Below are positions 1-5,044 of a stretch of 5,124 nucleotides of DNA, in pieces. Source of the stretch: Ornithinimicrobium sp. (GTDB lineage: Bacteria; Actinomycetota; Actinomycetes; Actinomycetales; Dermatophilaceae); NCBI GenBank assembly GCA_030145965.1, contig JASKZT010000382.1:1-5124 (forward strand), written 5' to 3'. The notes under the pieces were generated by a model. That model was not told the origin of the DNA. It ran no database searches and saw only the letters and a program-made list of their open reading frames with translations. Numbering within the stretch: the stretch's first letter is position 1; each line of letters begins with the position of its first letter. The translations under genes and the position numbers were made by a program.

Positions 1-1298
1 GCCCGGCTCGTCGGGTTGGACAGCGGGAAGATGATGGGCCGCGCGCTGTGCCGCGCCATCTCCTCCACGACCTCCTGGGTGAAGGCGCCGCCCCGGGTCG
101 AGGTGCCGATGAGGATCGTCGGACGCACGTTGCGCACGACGTCGAGCAGGCCGATGTGGCCGGGCTCGGCGACGTCCCACCCGGCCACGTCGAGCCGCTT
201 GCGCGCCCACGGCCGCTGGAAGTCGTGGAGCCGGTGGTCGCCCTCGAGGTAGAGACCCTGGATGCCGATGGGCCAGAAGCGGGAGTAGGCCTCCTCCTCG
301 GTCTCCGGGCGCCCGGTCCGCAGCATCTCGTCGCGCACGAGGCTGGCGATCCCCATCCCCGCGCTGCCCGCGCCGAAGACGACGACGCGGTGGTCGTCCA
401 GGTCCACGCCGGTCACGTCGACCGCGGCCAGCAGCGCCGCCAGCACCACCGCCGCCGTCCCCTGGATGTCGTCGTTGAAGGTGCAGGCCTCGTCCTTGTA
501 GCGCTCGAGGATCCGGTAGGCGTTGGCGGTGCCGACGTCCTCCCAGTGGATCATCGCGTCGGGGAAGACCCTGGTCACCGTCTGCACGAACTGCTCGATG
601 AAGTCGTCGTAGCGCTGCCCGCGGACCCGGGCGTGGCGCTCGCCCAGGTAGAGGTCGCTGGAGAGCAGGCCCAGGTTGTCGGTGCCGGTGTCCAGGACGA
701 CCGGGACGCTGCGTCGGGGGTGGATCCCGGCCGCCGCGGTGTAGACGGTCAGCTTGCCGATGGCGATCTGGATGCCGCCGATGCCCTGGTCGCCGATGCC
801 CAGGATGCCCTCGGAGTCGGTCACGCAGACGAGGTCGACGTCCTCGGCGCCCAGCCCGTAGTTGAGCAGCGACTGCTCCATCTTCTCCGGGTGGTCGATC
901 GAGAGGAACACCCCGCGCGGCCGGTTGTAGGTCGAGCTGAACCGCTCGATCGCCTCCCCGATCGTCGGGGTGTAGATGACCGGCAGCATCTCCTCCAGGT
1001 GCCCGGAGAGCAGGTGGTAGAAGAGCACCTCGTTGCGGTCCCGCAGCGCGTTGAGCGTGAGGAACTTGCCCAGCATCGACTTGTTGGAGCGGAACTGCTC
1101 GTAGACCCGCCGCGTCTGGTTCTCCAGGGTCGTGAAGCCGGTGGGCATGAGCCCGTCGATCTCCAGCATCTCCCGCTGGGCGGCCGTGAAGGCCGTGCCG
1201 CGGTTCGTCATCGGGTTGGACAGCACCGCGCGGCCGCGGGAGCGGATGCGCAGGGTGCTGTTGCCGACGGTCGTGTCCTGCTCGTACTCGCGGCCCAT
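1..1298 (-). CDS. mez: Malic enzyme (malate dehydrogenase, oxaloacetate-decarboxylating), Mez-type, 3' end cut by window edge
   Basis: The enzyme oxidatively decarboxylates L-malate to pyruvate and CO2 in the cytosol, reducing NAD(P), at the junction of TCA cycle and gluconeogenesis. 432 codons are present. Malic-enzyme landmarks appear in order: YTPTIGEA at about 109-116 with the catalytic Tyr109; GILGIGDQG at 164-172; GKLTVYTAAAGI at 181-192 with the catalytic Lys182; the metal ligands Glu253 and Asp254 in HWEDVG; FNDDIQGTAAVVLAALL from 274, matching the family signature, with Asp276/Asp277; the Rossmann GAGSAGMGIA at 309-318; FPLSNPT at 424-430. The overall pattern, including a DFQRPWARKR stretch near 359, recalls mycobacterial Mez (about 548 residues), so roughly 110-120 C-terminal residues lie outside the window. 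The ATG at 1298-1296 was chosen because a TAGAGT box sits 7 bases upstream; an in-frame GTG three codons earlier is less likely. NAD versus NADP preference cannot be read reliably. The family is near certain; the symbol is by similarity from memory. Confidence 0.95.
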   Translation of the reverse strand, partial: MGREYEQDTTVGNSTLRIRSRGRAVLSNPMTNRGTAFTAAQREMLEIDGLMPTGFTTLENQTRRVYEQFRSNKSMLGKFLTLNALRDRNEVLFYHLLSGHLEEMLPVIYTPTIGEAIERFSSTYNRPRGVFLSIDHPEKMEQSLLNYGLGAEDVDLVCVTDSEGILGIGDQGIGGIQIAIGKLTVYTAAAGIHPRRSVPVVLDTGTDNLGLLSSDLYLGERHARVRGQRYDDFIEQFVQTVTRVFPDAMIHWEDVGTANAYRILERYKDEACTFNDDIQGTAAVVLAALLAAVDVTGVDLDDHRVVVFGAGSAGMGIASLVRDEMLRTGRPETEEEAYSRFWPIGIQGLYLEGDHRLHDFQRPWARKRLDVAGWDVAEPGHIGLLDVVRNVRPTILIGTSTRGGAFTQEVVEEMARHSARPIIFPLSNPTSR

Positions 1299-1311
1299 GG
1301 CGACCACTCTA
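1298..1311 (-). promoter_or_regulatory. Candidate leaderless promoter (-10 box) of the malic enzyme
   Basis: Read on the minus strand, TAGAGT (1311-1306) fits the actinobacterial -10 consensus TAnnnT. It is followed by seven bases, GGTCGCC, and then the ATG at 1298. Transcription starting at that A would give an mRNA without a 5' leader. There is no GGAGG-like site before the ATG, which fits. No recognisable -35 hexamer lies 16-19 bases upstream. Confidence 0.5.
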
Positions 1312-1355
1312 GGGCCGGGCGGACCGGCCGGCTGGTGGGCCTGCCGAGCGGCTGA

Positions 1356-1368
1356 CACCATGTCGGCA
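1356..1368 (+). promoter_or_regulatory. Possible weak -10 box at leaderless distance from the lactonase start
   Basis: CACCAT (1356-1361) keeps the A at position 2 and T at position 6 of a -10 hexamer. Six bases (GTCGGC) separate it from the ATG at 1368. The region before this ATG has no purine-rich ribosome binding site, so a leaderless start is plausible, but the hexamer lacks the leading T and no -35 is seen. The call rests mainly on spacing and the missing Shine-Dalgarno. Confidence 0.25.
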
Positions 1369-2384
1369 TGACGACCCTCTACCTCGGCGGATACACGACC
1401 GACCAGCCCGAGGGCCGCAGCGGCCTGGGGCGGGTGAGCCTGACCGACGACGGCTTCGGCGACGCCGAGGCCCTGGGCGGTCCGGGCGACCCGTCGTGGG
1501 TGGTGCGCACGGAGCGGGGGCGCGGGGAGGTCCTGTACGCCGTCGCCGAGGGCGACCCGTCCCAGGTCGTCGCCGTCCGGCCGGGGGAGGGGGTGGTCGC
1601 CTCCGCGCCGAGCGGCGGCGACGGGCCGGCGCACCTGGCGCTGTCCCCGGACGGTCGCCGGCTCGTGGCGAGCAACTACGGCAGCGGCAGCGTCGGGCTG
1701 CTCGAGGTGGGCGGCGACGGCGACGACCTCACGCTGCGCCTCCTCGACGAGCTGCGCCTGGAGGGCGACGGGCCGCACGAGCGCCAGGACGCACCCCACG
1801 CGCACCAGGCGGTCTTCCTCGACGACCGCCGGCTCCTCGTCTGCGACCTCGGCACCGACCGCGTGCGCGAGGTGGAGGTCGACGGCGAGACCCTGCGGCA
1901 CACCGGTGACGTGGTCCTGCCGCCCGGCAGCGGTCCGCGCCACCTCGCCCTGGCCCCCGGACGCAGCGACCTGATGTGGGTCGTGGGGGAGCTGGACCAG
2001 ACCGTGCACACGCTGAGGCCGACGGACGGCTCCTGGCGGGTGACGCAGACGGTGACGACCGCGCCCGAGGGCCCCGGCCCCGGCGAGACGACGACGGGTG
2101 GCATCGTCGTCGCCCCGGACGGCTCGCACGTCTACGTCTCCACGCGCGGCACCGACACGGTCTCGGTGCTGGCGGTCGGCGAGGACGGCACGCTCACGCT
2201 GCGCCAGCAGGTCGTCACCGGCCACTGGCCGCGGTTCCTCGGCTGGTGGCCCGGCCGCGAGGGCGAGCGCCTGCTCGTCGCCGCGGAGCGCGAGGGGTCG
2301 GTCGACGTCTGGGCGGTGGACGAGGGGCTGCTCGAGCAGACCGGGCACAGCCTGGCCTGGGCGGCTCCCACCTGGGTCGGCTGA
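1368..2384 (+). CDS. pgl: Beta-propeller lactonase family protein, probable 6-phosphogluconolactonase (YbhE/Pgl type)
   Basis: Its likely role is hydrolysis of 6-phosphoglucono-1,5-lactone to 6-phosphogluconate, the second step of the oxidative pentose phosphate pathway. At 338 residues it has the usual length of this propeller family (E. coli Pgl is about 330). Repeated blade motifs are visible: YLGGYT at 5-10, GPAHLALSPDGRRLVASNYG at 86-105, PHAHQAVF at 143-150, GSGPRHLALAP at 187-197, GELDQTVHTL at 207-216, VAPDGSHVYVSTRG at 248-261, HWPRFLGW at 286-293 and a closing APTWV at 333-337. GSGPRH, the ELxxxV strand, WPRF and the terminal P-W-V have clear counterparts in E. coli Pgl. There is no signal peptide, so it is cytosolic. 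A G6PDH homologue 0.6 kb downstream on the same strand supports the pathway assignment, but a convergent membrane-protein gene lies between them, so they are not one simple operon. Some family members act on other lactones, so substrate specificity is inferred. No Shine-Dalgarno precedes the ATG. Confidence 0.85.
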   Translation: MTTLYLGGYTTDQPEGRSGLGRVSLTDDGFGDAEALGGPGDPSWVVRTERGRGEVLYAVAEGDPSQVVAVRPGEGVVASAPSGGDGPAHLALSPDGRRLVASNYGSGSVGLLEVGGDGDDLTLRLLDELRLEGDGPHERQDAPHAHQAVFLDDRRLLVCDLGTDRVREVEVDGETLRHTGDVVLPPGSGPRHLALAPGRSDLMWVVGELDQTVHTLRPTDGSWRVTQTVTTAPEGPGPGETTTGGIVVAPDGSHVYVSTRGTDTVSVLAVGEDGTLTLRQQVVTGHWPRFLGWWPGREGERLLVAAEREGSVDVWAVDEGLLEQTGHSLAWAAPTWVG

Positions 2385-2414
2385 CCCCGGCCCGGCCCGG
2401 CTGCGGGAGAGTGC

Positions 2415-2951
2415 TCAGACCCCCGCGCCGGTCCGCCGTCGCCGCAGCACCACCGTCGCCACGACGACGAGCAGCCCCGCCGCCAGCGCGGCCACCGCGA
2501 GCGGCTCGCCGGCCAGCGCCGCGATCGCCGCACCCCACACGGCGAAGCCGATCGTGCTGTAGATGAGGCCCCAGGCGGCCGCCCCGGGCAGCTGGGCCAG
2601 GGTGAAGTGCAGCCAGCGGACCCGGACCATGCCGGCGGCGGCGAGCACGAGGGTCTGGAAGCCGACGGTGAGGTAGCACAGGGGCACCATGACCAGGCCC
2701 CACCGCTGCAGCGACGCGCGGCCGCGGGCCACGCCCTCGCCCCCCAGCCAGGCGTGCACCCCCGCCCGCCAGCCGGTCGTCGGCGCCGTGCGCCGCAGCG
2801 TCTGCTCGGTCACGACGCGCGCCGCCCAGTAGGTCGCCTGCCCCCGCACCAGGGCGATGCCCATGAGGAAGAGGAAGGCGACGACGAAGCCCTGCCCCTC
2901 CCAGAAGAAGCTCCCCGTGTCCCCGGCCCGGCCGGCCGCCGCAGTCAGCAT
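2415..2951 (-). CDS. Small DedA/VTT-like (SNARE-associated type) integral membrane protein
   Basis: A 178-residue membrane protein. Hydrophobic segments lie at about 21-35 (GFVVAFLFLMGIALV), 85-108, 121-146 and 150-169, ending in a basic RRRR tail (170-173), consistent with a cytoplasmic C-terminus. The layout resembles the VTT/DedA fold: a first helix leading to RGQATYWAARVV (36-47, like the GxxxGYWxGR stretch), a polar region, then RWGLVMVPLCYLTVGFQTLV (83-102) followed by AAGMVRVRWLHFTLAQLPGA, where DedA proteins have a G-R-F-x-P-G-x-R re-entrant motif and AGxxRMxxxRF. That central Arg/Pro-Gly motif is degenerate here. DedA proteins contribute to membrane lipid and proton homeostasis; a specific function here is unknown. 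The ATG at 2951-2949 was chosen because it directly precedes the hydrophobic domain and has a TAGGCT box upstream. The same frame stays open far upstream, but that part runs antisense to the dehydrogenase. Its stop is 30 bp from the convergent lactonase. Confidence 0.8.
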   Translation of the reverse strand: MLTAAAGRAGDTGSFFWEGQGFVVAFLFLMGIALVRGQATYWAARVVTEQTLRRTAPTTGWRAGVHAWLGGEGVARGRASLQRWGLVMVPLCYLTVGFQTLVLAAAGMVRVRWLHFTLAQLPGAAAWGLIYSTIGFAVWGAAIAALAGEPLAVAALAAGLLVVVATVVLRRRRTGAGV

Positions 2952-2965
2952 CGCGCGCCAGCCTA
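2951..2965 (-). promoter_or_regulatory. Candidate leaderless promoter (-10 box) of the VTT-like membrane protein
   Basis: On the minus strand TAGGCT (2965-2960) matches TAnnnT and is followed by eight bases, GGCGCGCG, and then the ATG at 2951. The distance allows transcription to begin at or within one or two bases of the start codon. No good Shine-Dalgarno and no -35 hexamer are visible. Confidence 0.4.
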
Positions 2966-2985
2966 CGCGCCGGCAGGACGGTCTC

Positions 2986-3011
2986 GAGGATCGGCTGCGA
3001 GGATGGGCGGC
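2986..3011 (+). repeat. Imperfect tandem 13-bp direct repeat before the dehydrogenase start
   Basis: GAGGATCGGCTGC (2986-2998) is followed at once by GAGGATGGGCGGC (2999-3011), identical at 11 of 13 positions. The second copy abuts the ATG at 3012 and supplies the ribosome binding site GAGGA. The repeat also creates an extra in-frame ATG at 3003. Confidence 0.6.
2999..3003 (+). promoter_or_regulatory. Shine-Dalgarno site of the G6PDH homologue
   Basis: GAGGA lies eight bases before the ATG at 3012, a normal spacing. This decides the start: the alternative in-frame ATG at 3003 overlaps this site, and its own nearest GAGGA (2986-2990) is 12 bases away. The two starts differ by only three residues (MGG before MPDAP). 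Confidence 0.6.
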
Positions 3012-4403
3012 ATGCCTGACGCACCCACCACGCTGCTCATCCTCGGCGCGAGCGGCGACCTGACCCGCCGGCTGCTCCTGCCCGGACTGGGCTCGCTGCT
3101 CAAGGTCGAGCCGGACCGTCACGTGGTCGTCGTCGGCGCCGACCGGACCGCGCTGCCCCAGGAGGAGTGGAAGGGGCGGGTGCGCGCGTCCTTCGAGGAG
3201 GCGCAGGCCCCGGAGGAGACCGTCGACCGGCTCGTCGACGCGGCCCGCTACGAGGTCGCCGACGCCCTGGACGAGGAGCAGCTGCGCGCGCTGCTCGCCA
3301 CCGTGCCCGGTGGCCTGGTCATCTACTTCGCGCTGCCGCCCCAGGTGACCGTGGGGGTGTGCGCCCTGCTCGAGCGCCTCCCGCTGCCCGAGGGCACGCG
3401 GCTGGCCATGGAGAAGCCCTTCGGCCACGACCTGGCCACCGCGGTGCAGCTCAACCGGCAGGCCACCCGGGTCGTCCCCGAGGAGCGCATCTTCCGGATC
3501 GACCACTTCCTCGGGGTCAACACCGTCCTCAACCTCCTCGGCGTGCGTTTCGCCAACCGCATCTTCCAGCCGCTGTGGTCCGCCGAGCACATCGAGCGGG
3601 TCGAGATCTACTACGACGAGTCCCTCGCCCTGGAGGGACGGGCCGGCTACTACGACAAGGCGGGGGCCCTCATCGACATGACGCAGTCGCACCTGCTGCA
3701 GGTGCTGGCGATGTTCGCCATGGAGTCGCCCGCGAGCATGGACGCCGAGGAGCTGCGCTCGCTCAAGGCTCAGGTGCTGCGCGCCACCAGCCTGTGGGGC
3801 GGCGACCCGGTGGTCGCCTCGCGGCGCGCCCGCTACACCGCCGGGACCGTCGGCGACCGCGCGGTGCCCGACTACACCGCCGAGGAGGGCGTCGACCCGG
3901 CGCTGGGCACGGAGACGCTGTCCCAGCTCGTCGTGCAGGTCCGCAACCAGCGCTGGAGCGGGGTGCCGTTCGTCCTGCGCAGCGGCAAGGCGCTCGGCGA
4001 CAACCGCAAGGAGATCGTCGTCACCTTCCGCGAGCCCTCGCACGTCCCCGACGGCCTGCACGGCTGCGGCAGCCCCGACCAGCTCGTGCTCGAGCTGCGT
4101 CCGGGCGCGGTGAGGCTGGACCTGTCGGTCAACGCCGAGGGCGACCCGCTCGACCTTGAGCAGAAGCAGCTGACCACCACGCTGGGCCAGCCGCGCATGC
4201 TCGCCTACGGCGAGGTGCTCGCGGGCATCCTGGACGGCAACCCCATGCTGTCCATCCGCGGCGACACCGCCGAGCAGATGTGGCGCATCGTCGACCCGGT
4301 CCTGCAGGCCTGGCGCGAGGACCGCGTCCCGATGGAGGAGTATGCGGCCGGCACCGCCGGTCCGCAGGGCTGGGGCGAGGTGCCGTCCGCGACCCGTCGC
4401 TAG
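3012..4403 (+). CDS. zwf: Glucose-6-phosphate dehydrogenase family protein (divergent Zwf)
   Basis: Family reaction: glucose 6-phosphate + NAD(P)+ to 6-phosphogluconolactone, the entry step of the oxidative pentose phosphate pathway, in the cytosol. At 463 residues it is close to the short actinobacterial Zwf proteins (M. tuberculosis Zwf1 is about 466) and shorter than the more common forms of about 490-515. Visible motifs are the dinucleotide-binding LILGASGDLTRR (9-20), EKPFGHD (134-140), RIDHFLGVN (162-170) with His165, GALIDMTQSHLLQVLAMFAME (218-238, quoted by position) with the catalytic-base His227, VPFVLRSGKAL (318-328) with Lys326, and WRIVDPVLQAW (424-434). Departures from the family are Val169 where a conserved, substrate-phosphate-binding lysine is expected, Asn170 for Glu, and QSH for QNH. 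The fold assignment is secure; substrate and cofactor preference are inferred and could differ from housekeeping Zwf. The gene is divergent from the VTT-like gene, and its TAG overlaps the stop codon of the convergent peptidase gene. Confidence 0.9.
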   Translation: MPDAPTTLLILGASGDLTRRLLLPGLGSLLKVEPDRHVVVVGADRTALPQEEWKGRVRASFEEAQAPEETVDRLVDAARYEVADALDEEQLRALLATVPGGLVIYFALPPQVTVGVCALLERLPLPEGTRLAMEKPFGHDLATAVQLNRQATRVVPEERIFRIDHFLGVNTVLNLLGVRFANRIFQPLWSAEHIERVEIYYDESLALEGRAGYYDKAGALIDMTQSHLLQVLAMFAMESPASMDAEELRSLKAQVLRATSLWGGDPVVASRRARYTAGTVGDRAVPDYTAEEGVDPALGTETLSQLVVQVRNQRWSGVPFVLRSGKALGDNRKEIVVTFREPSHVPDGLHGCGSPDQLVLELRPGAVRLDLSVNAEGDPLDLEQKQLTTTLGQPRMLAYGEVLAGILDGNPMLSIRGDTAEQMWRIVDPVLQAWREDRVPMEEYAAGTAGPQGWGEVPSATRR

Positions 4404-5044
4404 CCCAGGACCAGCACGACCAGCGTCGTCCCGACCATGAACGGCCCGAAGGCGAAGAGCGTGCGCCGTCCGGCCCGCCGGAAGAGCACGAGGAAGAGCC
4501 CGAAGACCGAGGCGGTGACGAAGGTGAGCATGACCCCGGCCAGCACGTGGCCCCAGCCGAGCGCGCCGAGCAGCATGCCCAGGGTCGGGGCGAGCTTGAC
4601 GTCACCGCCGCCCATCCCGTCGCCGACCATCGCCAGGACGGCGTAGAAGGCGCCGAGCGCCAGCCCGGCCAGGAGCGCGCGCCCGAGCAGGGCGAGGTCC
4701 CGCTCGGCGAGGGCGAGGACGGTGACGGCGACGGGCGTCGCCGCGAGCAGCGGCAGGGTGACCCGGTCGGGCAGGCGCTGCACCTCGACGTCGACGGCCG
4801 CGAGCCAGAGCAGCGGCAGGACGGCGGCGACGACGAGGAGCACCCAGACCGTCTGCCCGGGCCACGAGGCCCGGACGACGACCGCCCAGAGCAGCGCGGC
4901 GGCGACGGGCAGCCAGCGGTGCGCCCTGGGCGCCCCCTCGTCGTCGTCCCGCCGGTGGCCGCCGCTGACGACGTGCCGGCGCACGGCCTCGCCGGCGAGC
5001 GCCCCGAGCCCGGCCGCGACGAGCGGCGCGACGAGGGCGCTCAA
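4400..5044 (-). CDS. Prepilin peptidase, A24 aspartic protease family (single-domain)
   Basis: A membrane aspartyl protease that cleaves the class III leader of type IV prepilins or pseudopilins on the cytoplasmic side. It has 214 residues and is mostly hydrophobic helices. The two A24 catalytic aspartates are visible: Asp85 in AAVDVEVQRLPDRVTLPLL (83-101) and Asp148 in the GxGD motif of MGGGDVKLAPTLGMLLG (144-160). FAFGPFM at 197-203 matches the C-terminal PFGPF-type motif. Helix 1 (about 3-20) runs into VRRH, like the GSFLNVVxxRLP start of PilD, but the Cys-rich N-methyltransferase domain that follows in PilD is replaced by a short charged loop (22-43), so N-methylation of pilin is not expected from this protein. 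The start is TTG at 5044-5042, overlapping the TGA of the preceding gene. No Shine-Dalgarno or upstream in-frame ATG/GTG is seen, so translational coupling is likely. It could serve Flp/Tad pili, competence or another type IV pilus; the window does not show which. Confidence 0.92.
   Translation of the reverse strand: MSALVAPLVAAGLGALAGEAVRRHVVSGGHRRDDDEGAPRAHRWLPVAAALLWAVVVRASWPGQTVWVLLVVAAVLPLLWLAAVDVEVQRLPDRVTLPLLAATPVAVTVLALAERDLALLGRALLAGLALGAFYAVLAMVGDGMGGGDVKLAPTLGMLLGALGWGHVLAGVMLTFVTASVFGLFLVLFRRAGRRTLFAFGPFMVGTTLVVLVLG

Noticed and set aside
1324..1331. CCGGCCGG palindrome between the divergent malic enzyme and lactonase genes, as an operator
   Set aside because: The symmetry ends at 8 bp and such words are expected by chance in DNA this rich in G and C.
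48..1355. Plus-strand open frame of 435 codons opposite the malic enzyme
   Set aside because: Its translation is low-complexity, rich in Val, Ala, Asp, Gly, Arg and His with no family motif, while the minus strand encodes a full set of malic-enzyme motifs over the same bases. It is an antisense shadow caused by high GC.
1496..1909. Arg/Gly-rich open frame inside the lactonase gene, plus-strand frame shifted
   Set aside because: It is composed almost wholly of Arg, Gly, Pro and Ala, is out of frame with the propeller protein and shows no motif.
2385..2414. GC-rich repeat of GGCCC units in the 30-bp convergent gap, possible terminator
   Set aside because: The repeats give only short, ambiguous pairings, with no clean stem-loop and no T run on either strand.
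2607..3011. N-terminal extension of the dehydrogenase frame upstream to 2607
   Set aside because: It overlaps the VTT-like gene on the other strand and translates to a Pro/His/Gln/Arg-rich stretch with no domain. The Rossmann motif begins eight residues after the ATG at 3012, which has a well-placed GAGGA.
2215..3024. Minus-strand frame of 269 codons overlapping the VTT-like gene
   Set aside because: It is out of frame with the transmembrane protein and is dominated by Arg, Ala and Gly; it also runs into the lactonase 3' end. It is a shadow frame.
2952..4061. Long upstream extension of the VTT-like minus-strand frame (548 codons in all)
   Set aside because: The part beyond 2951 lies antisense to the dehydrogenase and has a low-complexity, His/Gln/Val-rich translation. 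The recognisable membrane domain begins just after the ATG at 2951.
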